Positions 1-9,600 of a stretch of 64,000 nt of DNA are shown one piece after another (the stretch's first letter is position 1; each line of letters begins with the position of its first letter). The notes under the pieces are model-generated. The model did not search any database, was not told where the DNA came from, and was given only the letters and a program-made list of their open reading frames with translations. Source of the stretch: Trachythela sp. YZ-2020 (lineage: Eukaryota; Cnidaria; Anthozoa; Malacalcyonacea; Clavulariidae). The translations under genes were made by a program, and so were the position numbers. Where the stretch lies: assembly GCA_016169945.1 (NCBI GenBank), contig JADLSH010000390.1:1054001-1118000 (forward strand), written 5' to 3'.

Positions 1-1
1 A

Positions 2-2155
2 GGCTGGTACGAGACGGGTCTTCCGTGGCGTGGAAATCATCCACCATTACCATCAAACGAAACTGGGAGCATCCAACGATTGAAATCTTTAGAACGCCGT
101 CTACAACGGAAGGAACTAATCGAAGACTACAACACTGTGATTGAGCAGCAGAAACAGCAAGGCGTTGTGGAACCAGCCAACAACAAAGCGACAGGGAAAG
201 AATTCTATATACCTCACAAGGAAGTAGTACGAGAGTATGCAAAGTCAACGAAGCTGCGAGTGGTGTATGATGCTTCTGCAAAAGCCTCTCCTGAAAGCCC
301 ATCCTTAAACGAGTGTCTTTACGCAGGTCCCCCACTACAGAACAAACTTTGGGAGATACTAGTGAGAGCCCGAAGTTTCCCAGTAGCAATCACAGGCGAC
401 ATAGAGAAAGCTTTTCTCCAGATTCGTGTGAAAGAGTGTGAAAGAGATGCATTACGATTTCATTGGCGAGAAAACCCACTTGCTGATGTCGAAGTATTGC
501 GATTCACCAGAGTGTTGTTCGGTTTGGTATCATCACCATTCTTGCTTGGTGGAGTTTTGGAAGCACAGTTAGATCACTGGAAAAGCAAAGCTCCAGAAGC
601 AGTGGAGGCGTTGAAGAAAAGTCTGTATGTCGATGACATTATTTCAGGCGGTAACACTGTGGACGAAGCAAGGCAGCGCAAGTCTGAGGCTGCTGACATA
701 CTTGGTAATGCAACCTTTTCACTGCATAAATGGTCGTCGAATGCAAGCGAACTGGACGGAGGTAGTGACAGCAAAGAAGATGTTGAGGAACAAACAGCAG
801 CTAAACAGCAGCTTGGGGTGAAGCCAACAGAAACGAAAATCCTGGGCACACCATGGGATAAAGAGAACGATATATTAAGTGTACAAACAGGGTCGAACAG
901 TGAAAGTTCTACAAAGCGCAACGTCTTAAGTCGTTTAGCGAAGATTTACGACCCAATAGGAATTGCATCACCTTTGTTGTTGCAAGGAAAGCAAGTCTAT
1001 CGAGAAGTATGTGACCTAAAGCTACCATGGGACACGGAGCCGAGAGGAGTCATTAAGCAACGATGGGAGAGATGGGAAGATACTTTATCTAAAGAAGTGA
1101 CAGTACCGAGACCAATTGCGCCCTTTCAAGAACCGGTGGAGAAATTGGAGATTCATGGGTTCGGAGATGCCAGTGGTGAAGGACTGTGTGCAGTGGTGTA
1201 CACAGTTGCAACACAACCATCTGGGGTTACTCAAGAGTTACTTGCTGCGAAAGCGAGACTTGCGAAGAAAGGACTAACCATACCAAGGTTGGAACTTGTT
1301 GCGAGCCACATGGTAACCAATTTGGTCACTAATGCCAGTAAGGCTCTTTCTCACATTCCACACAAAACGCACTGCTGGTCGGACAGCACGGTGGCTTTAT
1401 GGTGGATAAAAGGCGAAGGCCAATATAAGCAGTTCGTAGCAAATAGAGTGGCGAAGATCCGAGAGGCTGAGGGAATCGAGTGGCATCATGTACCCACAAC
1501 AGAGAACCCCGCGGACCTCGGAAGTAGAGGTGGTCAACTTACAAAGCTGTGGTTAAAGGGTCCTACCTGGCTGCCGGATCGTAGTCATTGGCCACCAAAC
1601 CTCCTAATCCAACCATCTGCCGACTCTCAGAGCGAATCTAAAGCGATGCGAGCGATCCTAAATACGGGTGTGGAACGAGTGGAGTCAGCAATCCTGGGAG
1701 ATGTTCTGAAGAAGCATTCATTGACGAAAACCTTACGAATTGGTGCGTGGATGAAGAGATTCCTCGATAACAGTCGCGTAAAAAGAGATCGCAGACAACA
1801 CGGTCCATTAACAACCGAGGAGATTGACCAGCAACGTCTATGGTGGATCAAACAGGTGCAAGCAGAGGCAAAGGAAGATCCAAAGTTTCAAAATGATTCA
1901 GTTCAGATTAACATACAAGCCGACGCGAACGATATTCTAAAGTGCTATGGACGAGTACAAGGAACATTCCCAATTTACCTACCCGACAACTCCTTGTTTA
2001 CCATGAAACTTGTAGAAGAAGCTCACTTGGAGACGTTCCACGGGGGAGTTATTCTGACGATGGCGAAGATTCGTGAGAGTTACTGGATACCTCGACTTCG
2101 TCGACTAGTAAAGAAATCGAGAAAGGAGTGCTCAAGATGCAAAAAAAAATCATGA
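2..2155 (+). CDS. BEL/Pao pol: reverse transcriptase, RNase H-like and integrase zinc-binding regions (partial)
   Basis: The frame is open from base 2 and enters from outside the window; the first residues (YETGLPW, then SLERRL) are the usual BEL/Pao start of the RT region. RT motifs follow: GDIEKAFLQI, the FGL-SSPF segment and the catalytic YVDD box near base 626. The Pao-specific region follows, then an RNase H-like segment with GDAS near 1160 and WSDST near 1376. The C-terminal end holds an integrase H2C2 zinc-binding motif (HxxxxHxG, then CSRC). The frame stops at 2155 just after a run of nine A, where the integrase core continues in another frame. Family assignment is firm; activity is unlikely. 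Confidence 0.9.
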   Translation, partial: GWYETGLPWRGNHPPLPSNETGSIQRLKSLERRLQRKELIEDYNTVIEQQKQQGVVEPANNKATGKEFYIPHKEVVREYAKSTKLRVVYDASAKASPESPSLNECLYAGPPLQNKLWEILVRARSFPVAITGDIEKAFLQIRVKECERDALRFHWRENPLADVEVLRFTRVLFGLVSSPFLLGGVLEAQLDHWKSKAPEAVEALKKSLYVDDIISGGNTVDEARQRKSEAADILGNATFSLHKWSSNASELDGGSDSKEDVEEQTAAKQQLGVKPTETKILGTPWDKENDILSVQTGSNSESSTKRNVLSRLAKIYDPIGIASPLLLQGKQVYREVCDLKLPWDTEPRGVIKQRWERWEDTLSKEVTVPRPIAPFQEPVEKLEIHGFGDASGEGLCAVVYTVATQPSGVTQELLAAKARLAKKGLTIPRLELVASHMVTNLVTNASKALSHIPHKTHCWSDSTVALWWIKGEGQYKQFVANRVAKIREAEGIEWHHVPTTENPADLGSRGGQLTKLWLKGPTWLPDRSHWPPNLLIQPSADSQSESKAMRAILNTGVERVESAILGDVLKKHSLTKTLRIGAWMKRFLDNSRVKRDRRQHGPLTTEEIDQQRLWWIKQVQAEAKEDPKFQNDSVQINIQADANDILKCYGRVQGTFPIYLPDNSLFTMKLVEEAHLETFHGGVILTMAKIRESYWIPRLRRLVKKSRKECSRCKKKS

Positions 2156-3218
2156 CGAAACCTTATCAAGCTCCAACACCTGCACAATTACCAACGACGC
2201 GAACGGAAGGAACAACTCCTTACAAAGTTATTGGAGTCGATTTCGCCGGCCCAATAAAGTACAGAGTTAAGAAAACCCAAGAAGGAAAAGCATATTTAGT
2301 CCTATTTGCATGCAGTTTGACTCGAGGAGTTTACCTAGAAGTTTTGAAGAGTCTCGAAACAACTCCCTTCCTTCGAAGATTGCCAGAAGAGGTCGTCCTT
2401 CTCTTATCTATTCGGACAATGCTAAAACGTTCCAAGCAGCAGCGACATGGTTAAATAAGGTGATGAAAGATGAGAAATTTCACAGTGAGCTGAGCAAGTA
2501 TGAGATCAAGTGGAGATTCAATTTGTCTCGAGCGCCCTGGTGGGGCGGCCAATTTGAACGTTTGATCGGAATTTTCAAATCGGCTTTTTACAAAGTTGTT
2601 GGCAAGGGACTTTTGTCATTCGAAGAGCTGTCAGAAGTTGTCCTAGATGTAGAAAGCTGCATGAATAATCGGCCACTAAGCTATTTGGAAGATGACATTG
2701 AATTTCCTGTACTTACGCCAAATTCGTTTGTTCTACAACAGTCGAATGTTGTGCCAGAACTAGAATGTCATCATATTGAGGACGGTGATCTACGAAAGAG
2801 GGCAAGATACTTACAACGCGTAAAGAATCACCTATGGAAACGATGGCAACGAGAGTACTTGACAAGTCTACAGCAACGTCATCAAGCTAACACGAAGTCA
2901 ACGGTTCATCCCAAGGAAGGAGATATTGTGTTGATTAAAGGCGACGAGAAGAATAGAAATCTGTGGAAGATCGGAAAGGTTACAAGGTTGATCAGTGGAA
3001 AAGATAAAGTTGTCAGGGGAGTCAAGCTTCAAAGTGGTAAAACAACCCTTGAAAGACCAATTCAACTAGTTTATCCTTTGGAATTGGAATGCGATGTGAA
3101 AAATTACGAAACGAAGTTGAACACAAATGCCAAAGAATTTAAGCCAAAACGACAAGCGGCGGTCATAGCAGAGGCCAAAAATAAGGAACTTATAGAACAG
3201 AAGATGAATGACGAATAA
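2152..3218 (+). pseudogene. BEL/Pao integrase core and C-terminal domain, frameshifted
   Basis: Two overlapping frames carry the integrase. The first (to about 2375) has GVDFAGP with the first catalytic Asp. The second (from about 2385 to 3218) has YSDNAKTF with the second Asp and WWGGQFERLIG with the catalytic Glu, then the C-terminal region (LWKIGKV and a proline-containing end) usual in BEL/Pao integrases. The reading frame changes once at the A9 run near 2145-2153 and again between about 2350 and 2395. The catalytic residues remain, but neither frame encodes a complete enzyme, so the copy is decayed or needs two frameshifts. Confidence 0.85.
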
Positions 3219-3290
3219 ACTAAACATTGGGACATACACAAGTATGAACGATTATAACATGTGACCTCTTCAGAGTCACATGGGGGAGGG

Positions 3291-3545
3291 TGTTGGGAAA
3301 TGGGACTCATTTGACATCTATTTATATTTATTTATCAAATTGGTAGGGACATAATAGGACAACATTAACATTTAGAGGTTTATAAGGGATATATTTGGAT
3401 AAAAGCACGTGTAATTTTAGGGCGGAAGTAAAAAGTTTGTTATTGTGATTTAGGGCGAGAAACAGAAAACAATATGTTGCAAACGACGAGCAAAATCTAA
3501 GCCAGAATACGAGTATTTGTGTAGGCCACTAACTTAGATTATACA
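3291..3545 (+). repeat. Probable 3' LTR of the BEL/Pao element
   Basis: It starts TGTTGGGAAA directly after a purine-rich tract and 72 bp after the pol stop. The right end is uncertain: a palindromic element begins near 3544 and no 5' LTR is available for comparison. Confidence 0.55.
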
Positions 3546-3838
3546 ATTACTTTATGGTTTCCGTGTTTGGATGGCCTGATCCAAACACGCGGGAATGTTG
3601 CAAGAGTTAAGAAAAAAGCTCGCAAAATCACTCGCCTTCGGCTCGAGATTTCGCGCGCTTTTCTTAACTCTCGCAACATTCCCGCGTGTTTGGATCAGGC
3701 CATCCAAACACGGAAACCATAAAGTAATTGTTTTATAAAATAACAACAACACGATAGTCTTCCGTGTTTGGATGGCCTGATCCAAACACGGGTTTCGACC
3801 AATCAGAGCACGCGTTATATACATGTTATTTTATAAAG
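3544..3838. mobile_element. Fold-back (hairpin) MITE, copy 1
   Basis: 3544-3730 is a long near-perfect palindrome: CAATTACTTTATGG... at the left returns as its reverse complement at the right, and the arms contain 'GTGTTTGGATGGCC'. The apex holds CGCCTTCGGCTCG. A third copy of the arm motif follows at 3761-3791. The end at 3799-3838 (GACCAATCAGAG... to ATGTTATTTTATAAA) closely matches 48929-48972. Ends TTTATAAAATAAC and GTTATTTTATAAA form a terminal inverted repeat of the sub-element 3731-3838. Confidence 0.75.
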
Positions 3839-4010
3839 TAACTTCGCATTAGCCGCATAAATGCAAAGCCGCATAAAAAAGCAATTTAACCTTTTTGATC
3901 ATTCCCTAAATTCTGTTATTGTTTTCGACTATAGAATTCAAAATATAGACTTACTATATACAGTACATGTTCCCTTCTGTAACTGTAGTGTTATTGTCTT
4001 AATACTGTAG

Positions 4011-4166
4011 GTGTACCGAAGAATCGCCGTGGGGAAATTTGGCGATTTTTATTAAAGCAAGATTTGTTGAGACATAAACGTGAGACGACACCGTCCATGA
4101 CATTGTCCTACAAAGAGTTAAAAGAGATGGCGTCTGTTCATCAGCATGCCATACTCATTGACTGCA
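4011..4166 (+). CDS. TBC gene exon a (start of TBC domain)
   Basis: Acceptor ACTGTAG, donor A|GTAAGT. Encodes [15 protein letters not shown], the start of the TBC domain, and ends inside the codon before the catalytic arginine (ILIDC). Enters after one base of a codon and leaves after one base. Confidence 0.85.
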
Positions 4167-7100
4167 GTAAGTTGACGTATAGTTTTCTGTTTTTACAGTT
4201 ACCAGATTTACCAAAGTATACATGACCTTTGCCATAGAATTTAGAATTTAGAATGTTTTTTTACTGAAAGTTATTTGTCAAACTGCTACTCTGCTTGTGC
4301 TAGACTGCTTGTGCTAGACTGCTTGTGCTAGACTGCTTGTGCTAGACTGCTTGTGCTAGACTGCTTGTGCTAGACTGCTTGTGCTAGACTGCTTGTGCTA
4401 GACTGCTTGTGCTAGACTGCTTGTGCTAGACTGCTTGTGCTAGACTGCTTGTGCTACTGCTTGTGCTAGACTGCTTTGATGTAAACAAATTTTTAGAAAT
4501 GTACAAAATTTATCAAACGTAAAAGTGCAGGGGTTCAATAAAATAAGCTGCCGTAGTTTGTGTCTGAACTACTTGGAAATGACTAAAAAATACTTCAACG
4601 TTTCAAGCGAAGACCCTTCGTCAGGAGGTCTGATAGTAGCGCCCTGATAGTAGCATGTGCACATGCAGTACATTGCTGACAACATTTATGTTGATTATCT
4701 TCTGCTTTCATTTTGTTTCAGATCGAACATTTCCAGCGCACCCTTACTTCAGTCAACATGTGGGTGTTGGTCAGTTTGCTTTATTTACCTTACTTAAAGT
4801 ATATTCAAATTTGGATCCTGAGCTCGGATATTGTCAAGGATTGAGTTTTGTCGCTGGGATACTTCTTATGCATGTGAGTTGAGTAACATTGTTTTTGTGA
4901 AATTGCTTGGCGTCTTATTGAGATTGTTTTGTAGCAGAATCTTAACTTTTAATGTAGTTACCGTAGAAACCTAAGTATCCATAGAAAGTGTTAGTAGATG
5001 GAATACTCGAACGGAAATTTATATACATTTTTAGACCTAGCCAGGAGCAGTTGCGAAAAATGCAACTTAGGCCCTAGAAAACCTACAATCTTTGGTAGAG
5101 TCAAACTGGTAGCACAGTTCTCACATACGTCGGAGACGAAATTTTCATGAGAGAACTGCATACTGCAGGAATTGAACCCCGGTCAGAGAGCTTACAATGA
5201 ACTTACCATTGTGCCACCAACAGCCCAACTATATAATCGATATAAAGTGTAATCGGATGGCAAGTATAAAACCCGAGCTTTATAATTTCCAGTAATTGAA
5301 TCTGAACCGACTGGGTTTTTTAACCAGTCTGTTTTTAAAGTGTGATGTTCTATGTACGGTTACTCTTCTTATCATGAAACCTTTTCTATGTCTGAAATAT
5401 TTTCTTGATAGCTTGGCGAAGAGGAAGCATTCGAAGTTTTGAAACATTTAAATTACAATTATGGATTACGTAATCAATATATGCCTGATATGGCTGGCTT
5501 GAGAGTAAGTATGAATTACATCATCAGGACTTTAGATTCTTACCCGTTAAACGTTACTCCCAAATTATATAAACAACTTTTCCAGGGAAGTTCACCCCCT
5601 CAAGAATGGAAAGATCTGTCTCTTAGTGACTATGATATTTCTGTTTGCCTTAATTACCGAATCAATTAGCTTCGTGGGGACCTCTCTGAAGATCTACACT
5701 CAACCTTTTCTCCAAAATTGTCAAGCTCATAATCTAGGTTCCCCACCCTATTGCACAATCTCGGCCCTTGGACCTTGCCGGTGGCTCGTGCCCCATAACA
5801 CTACCCTAGCTCCATCAGTGATGACACACTATGCCTTGACCGACGCTAGCACTCCGTTCTATGATCTGCCTATCCATGGCTTCATTGAAACTACCAAACG
5901 TTGTCTTCAATTTAATTGCTTTTACGTTTAGTTCTGTTAATATTCTCGCCCACTTCATGATGCCTGACTACAGCTTTAGCTTTAACCACATGTGCAGATA
6001 GTTGAACATGAACCCTAGTTAACCGAGGGTAGTTATTCCCAAAACGTCTCTGCCAATCCTGGACCCCCACTTATTAAACGTTTTAACTTCTTCTAACGTT
6101 GTCTTCAATCCCCCTAGGTTCAGTTCTATCAATATTCTCGCCTACTTCATGATGCCTATCCAAGCCTACATGATCATTTTGAGAACTACGAAGTGACACC
6201 AACACTTTATGCTGCATCATGGTTCCTTACTCTCTTCGCTTCCTTATTCCCTGTCTCTTTCGCTTGTCGAGTTCTGGGTAAGTAAAGTTATATTTAAGGT
6301 GGCTCCCTAGAGCTATAGTACACTATAGTATTCGAGACACTCCTGTTTCTTCGCCTTGCATGATACGAAGACGAAATTCAAAGGAAAAGTTGATAATGCT
6401 CTTCTGAATATTTTGATGTACTATTTTTGTGTTGAAAGTCCGTTACCATGGCAACAGCGTACTTAGGTTATACCTTACTTTTTGTCCTCTTCCTGTCATT
6501 TTAAAAATTTCCTTCGAAACAATACCGGTTTAATGATTATATTTCTTCATTTTTAGAGAATTCTATCATACGTTTTTTCTGTAATTTAGAAAAACGTTAA
6601 AAATCAATATTCAGAAATTTCCCTTCGATAGAATTATACCTAGTAAACCGATATTATTAAATGTACAAAGTTTTAGAAAAATTCACCGAAAGAAACGGGA
6701 AATTTTTGATTTTTTTGGAGCTCCGACGTCATAAAATAGTCGAAAATCTCGTTTCTCGCGTGGGGTCCCGCATGCATTTCGTTGAGAACGTTGGATATTT
6801 ACTGCTTATGACGTTGTGGATTGTAGAATTATTTCTATGCTTCTTTTTTATGCTTCGCATTTGTTTGAAAAAAGTATTTCGGAAAAGAAACGCTATATTT
6901 GTTTATATTTTGAAGTCCCGCGAGTTACACGCGATATCTAAAGTTCCCCCGCCACATATAGGAAGAACGTTACTCCCGGACATAAAACCCTAAGGAGCCA
7001 CCTTAACAAACAAAGATGGATTATTCTATTTCTCTGACGATGGTTCTAGTGTAATAGAATCGAAACACTGCACATCCTCGCATGGATAGCGTCTAACGCC

Positions 7101-9600
7101 TGTATTCTAAAAGCTCACTCACACTCAAAGAGTGGAGGTTCAATCTGAGCTTCCCTTGAGTGTCAATGTTGTTTTTGAATAGCTGGAGGGTGAGTACTCA
7201 CATAGTAAGGTACGGCACTAACCCTCCAGCTATTCAAAAACAGCACTGACACTCAAGGGAAGCTCAGATTGAACCTCCACTCTTTGAGTGTGAGTGAGCT
7301 TTCAGAATACAGGCGTAAGTCGTCGCGAAAATATTTCGCGTCCAATCGCTGTTGGTTCGATAGCTCAATAGATAGAGCGGCGGACCGGAGTGCCAAAGTG
7401 CGAGTTCAAATCCCGCTTGAGTCAACTTTTTCATTTGACTTCGGCAGTGTAAGAAATCATGTTGGAAATCTTCTCTTCATGTTTCTGTGTGGATGGTTCT
7501 GTAATAGAATCGAAACACTGCACATCCTCGTTAATGTCGTCTTGAATATAATGTTTCATGCAGTTTAAACACTGTATATAATAACGCATTTGAAACTGAC
7601 TATACGTATATTTTTCTCAAGATTTGCTGTGTCTTGGAGGGTTAGAAACTGTATTCAAGGTAAGTTTATGATTGTTTTATACTTAAGTTTAGCCTTGCGA
7701 AACCAGGTGGCTATTGGTCGTAAGCTTAATCAGCTAACGCGTGTTTATGTCGATTTCCACGTCATCCAATCTCATGAATAATTTAAATGCTTGATTACCT
7801 TTATTCCATTATATGCTTATACATTCTCATAACATTGGTAACTATAGGCATGTGAGTTATCCGAAAATGCGAACAAGGTGGTAAGGAGCATAAATATGCG
7901 ATTAGGTCTATTGCACATGCAGGGTATATAAAGAAACCCAGAATCCATCTTTCATGCTTAATAATTTTCGAATACTGGGCCTTATAGAATGTTTTAGGGT
8001 ATACTATTTAACAGCTTGTTCTTTTCACATTTAAAATTATATTGAGTCGTTTTATTTATTTGAAACTCTTAGTAATCATAAACTAGACCTGGTCCGTAAT
8101 GCATGTAAAGTTGAGAAGATCTTGAAGCCGTAGTTTACTGTTGAATTATTTGCGAAATTCACGTTTGAATGGAGGATTCGTTTTAGTCCTCGTTAAGTGT
8201 GACTCACAAAGGTCTATATGACTCTTATCGATTTCTTCTATCTATGCAAAACTCGGGAACAGTTGAGTTGGGTGGGAATGTATTAGAGACCTTACGATGT
8301 AGGACGGCAACGCGAACGACGACGGCCAAAATAAACTCGTTCAAATAAATCAATTAAATAAAACTTGTCGTGTATTATTAATCGTATGAATTCACTTCAG
8401 TTTGAAGAAGTTGAGATAAGTGCTTTTTGGTTTAGAAGATTTCTACTTCAGTACTGAGCCAATTTGCTGAGTACTACTTCTCGCGGCTTGAAATGCAGAC
8501 GTTGCACACAAGACGTAAAAATCTGTAGTTTACCGTTGTAAACAGAGCGAGGATGACGTCTAAAACTCCCATGGGATTTTAATTATTCATTTCTATTCTA
8601 AAATACTATAAATTTCATTGTATTTATAGCCGTTGTCGTCACGTTGCCGTCTTAAATCGTAAGGTCTCTATTATCCTGTATAGTATGTGTACAGCATTTG
8701 GTTTTTCATTTGACAATCAATGTATCGACATTACATCTAAATCGCAGTATTGTCCTGCAGGTGGCTATAACTCTAGTCAGTCGTTTCCAAGACAAGATCC
8801 TGGCTTGTGAAGGTTTGGAGACAATCGTAGATTTTCTGAAGATTGACTTGCCAAAGTTAGCAGTTGACGAACAGGAAAGTATCGTTAACGATGTTCTTGC
8901 CATGGATATTGGAGATAAACTTCTTAGATTTGAAGTTGAATATCAAGTTTTCCAGGAAGAAGAAATCAATCCATCTCTCTTGAAACCATTGGTGGAGAAA
9001 ACTGAAAAACTAGCTCAGGAAAATAGAAATCTGAAAAACCGTGGCATGTTTTTGAAAAGTGAACTCAAACAAAAGCAACGAAATGAGAAAGTATTGCTGG
9101 GCAAGATTAAGGATCTGGAAGCTGAAAACACCAGGCTAAGGTCTTTGACCATTGAGGAGGAAAATCCACCATCTGGTGATAATAATGGCGACGATGATCT
9201 TAATGGTGGTGCGGTGTATGGTGATGTTACTGGTGACAGTGGTGCTGTGTATGGTGATGTTTATGGCAACACATCTCCAGGATATGTTGATCTTATTGGT
9301 CACAGTTTTGAGGTGATTGCTTGTGATATTACTGGTGATAGTGGTGTAGTGTATGGTGATCTCACAGGCCACAGTTGTGTGACGAATGATGGTGATAGTG
9401 GCGCTGGATATTCACCTGGTGACCCAGTTAGAAACTGCACCAGTCCAATAGATGATAACACAGATAGTTTTGAGCATATTCTTGGTGAAACTGATGATGA
9501 AATTGATGCATTGTCTTGTGATTCACCTTTAACTATTGAAGATTCACTATACGACCATTCCAATAGCCCAGAGTCAGAACATAATTATACAAAACTGTAG
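4011..9600 (+). CDS. TBC1D1/TBC1D4-like Rab GTPase-activating protein, C-terminal six exons (join of exons below)
   Basis: Joined exons: 4011-4166, 4722-4873, 5412-5504, 6118-6277, 7622-7659, 8761-9600. Together they encode the TBC domain and a C-terminal tail. TBC proteins activate GTP hydrolysis on Rab GTPases; the TBC1D1/TBC1D4 (AS160) group controls Rab-dependent vesicle traffic in vertebrates. The arginine finger lies in ILIDCNR (split across exons 1 and 2, fitting IxxDxxR) and the glutamine finger in GYCQG (exon 2), so the domain looks catalytically complete. After the TBC domain come a Lys/Glu-rich coiled coil and an acidic Gly/Asp/Ser tail, ending at TAG 9600. N-terminal exons, including any PTB domains, would lie upstream of the window or of the BEL element. 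Splice phases agree at every junction. The orthologous group is inferred from overall similarity such as '[14 protein letters not shown]'. Confidence 0.85.
4291..4476. repeat. 14-bp minisatellite (TGCTTGTGCTAGAC)n
   Basis: About 13 near-identical tandem copies of TGCTTGTGCTAGAC within the first visible intron of the TBC gene. One copy near 4452 has lost four bases. Confidence 0.95.
4722..4873 (+). CDS. TBC gene exon b (arginine and glutamine fingers)
   Basis: Acceptor TTTCAG, donor CAT|GTGAGT. Supplies the Arg of IxxDxxR, then RTFPAHPYF and [15 protein letters not shown] with the catalytic Gln. Ends in phase 0. Confidence 0.9.
4985..5225 (-). mobile_element. tRNA-derived SINE family 2, with a family-1-like tail
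   Basis: On the minus strand, 5225 to 5160 reads a tRNA-like head: box A-like TGGCACAATGGTAAG and box B-like GGGGTTCAATTCC. It is followed by a unique body to about 5100. Adjacent bases 4985-5075 match the 3' tail of SINE family 1 (CGAACGGAAATTTATATAC, then CTAGCCAGGAGCAGTTGCG). A diverged copy of the head lies at 43795-43960. Confidence 0.6.
5412..5504 (+). CDS. TBC gene exon c
   Basis: Acceptor TTGATAG, donor AGA|GTAAGT. 31 codons ([13 protein letters not shown] to MAGLR), continuing the TBC domain in phase 0 at both ends. Confidence 0.88.
5899..5968 (+). pseudogene. Decayed duplicate of the 5' end of TBC exon d, with its acceptor region
   Basis: AACGTTGTCTTCAAT, a pyrimidine-rich stretch, TAG, then TTCTGTTAATATTCTCGCC-CACTTCATGATGCC matches the acceptor and first 40 bases of exon d (6096-6165) with a few differences. 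It contains no full exon. It probably arose by local tandem duplication of about 220 bp. Confidence 0.7.
6118..6277 (+). CDS. TBC gene exon d
   Basis: Acceptor CCCCTAG, donor CTGG|GTAAGT. Encodes [15 protein letters not shown] to [15 protein letters not shown], the segment holding the conserved YA-xWFLTLF motif. Ends after one base of a codon. A decayed copy of its 5' end lies near 5899-5968. Confidence 0.88.
6294..7006. mobile_element. TTAA-flanked TIR element (piggyBac-type MITE)
   Basis: Ends are TTAAGGTGGCTCCCTAG and CTAAGGAGCCACCTTAA, a terminal inverted repeat of about 14 bp bounded on both sides by TTAA, the target duplicated by piggyBac transposons. The 0.7-kb interior is AT-rich with no transposase. 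It lies in the intron right after TBC exon d. Confidence 0.75.
7038..7533. mobile_element. Long palindrome plus tRNA-like segment between direct repeats
   Basis: 7098-7315 is a long palindrome (CGCCTGTATTC ... GAATACAGGCG) with arms of about 90 bp. It and the tRNA-like segment that follows lie between two copies of a 39-bp direct repeat (GATGGTTCT...GCACATCCTCG) at 7038-7080 and 7493-7531. The arrangement looks like one composite mobile element. Confidence 0.6.
7355..7475 (+). mobile_element. tRNA-derived SINE-like segment (family 3)
   Basis: Box A-like TAGCTCAATAGATAGAGC at about 7370 and box B-like GAGTTCAAATCCCG at about 7413, with 43-bp spacing, as in a tRNA gene. No clean acceptor stem is seen, so a tRNA-derived repeat is more likely than a working tRNA. 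Confidence 0.5.
7622..7659 (+). CDS. TBC gene exon e (38-bp micro-exon)
   Basis: Acceptor TCTCAAG, donor AAG|GTAAGT. Encodes only [12 protein letters not shown] plus a split Asp codon, matching the conserved position between LFASLF-helix and the next helix of the TBC domain. Both phases fit its neighbours. Confidence 0.8.
8279..8671. mobile_element. TA-flanked TIR element, family R, copy 1 (uninterrupted)
   Basis: Ends TTAGAGACCTTACGAT and ATCGTAAGGTCTCTA form an inverted repeat, followed by inverted GGACGGCAACG... / ...CGTTGCCGTC. TA dinucleotides flank both sides. This copy has no nested insertion and serves as the empty-site reference for the copies at 23-24 kb. Confidence 0.8.
8761..9600 (+). 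CDS. TBC gene last exon: end of TBC domain, coiled coil, acidic tail
   Basis: Acceptor CCTGCAG at 8760; stop TAG at 9598-9600. The first 60 or so codons ([14 protein letters not shown] to FEVEYQVFQ) end the TBC domain. A heptad-like Lys/Glu coiled coil follows (about 8985-9150). The last 140 residues are acidic and low in complexity, with repeats of the type [10 protein letters not shown]. The tail has no recognisable domain. Confidence 0.9.
   Translation: MAITLVSRFQDKILACEGLETIVDFLKIDLPKLAVDEQESIVNDVLAMDIGDKLLRFEVEYQVFQEEEINPSLLKPLVEKTEKLAQENRNLKNRGMFLKSELKQKQRNEKVLLGKIKDLEAENTRLRSLTIEEENPPSGDNNGDDDLNGGAVYGDVTGDSGAVYGDVYGNTSPGYVDLIGHSFEVIACDITGDSGVVYGDLTGHSCVTNDGDSGAGYSPGDPVRNCTSPIDDNTDSFEHILGETDDEIDALSCDSPLTIEDSLYDHSNSPESEHNYTKL

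Larger units (their letters stand above)
1..3545 (+). mobile_element. BEL/Pao LTR retrotransposon, 3' part, frameshifted
   Basis: The window opens inside the pol gene of a BEL/Pao element and runs through reverse transcriptase, RNase H-like region, integrase and a 3' LTR. Gag, protease and the 5' LTR would lie before the window. A purine tract at 3282-3290 precedes TGTTGGGAAA, the likely LTR start. Pol is broken by at least two frameshifts, so this copy looks inactive. It lies upstream of and in the same orientation as the TBC-domain exons, probably within an intron of that gene (inference). Confidence 0.9.

Noticed and set aside
574..1851. Minus-strand ORFs opposite the BEL pol gene
   Set aside because: Shadows of the plus-strand coding sequence, without domain resemblance.
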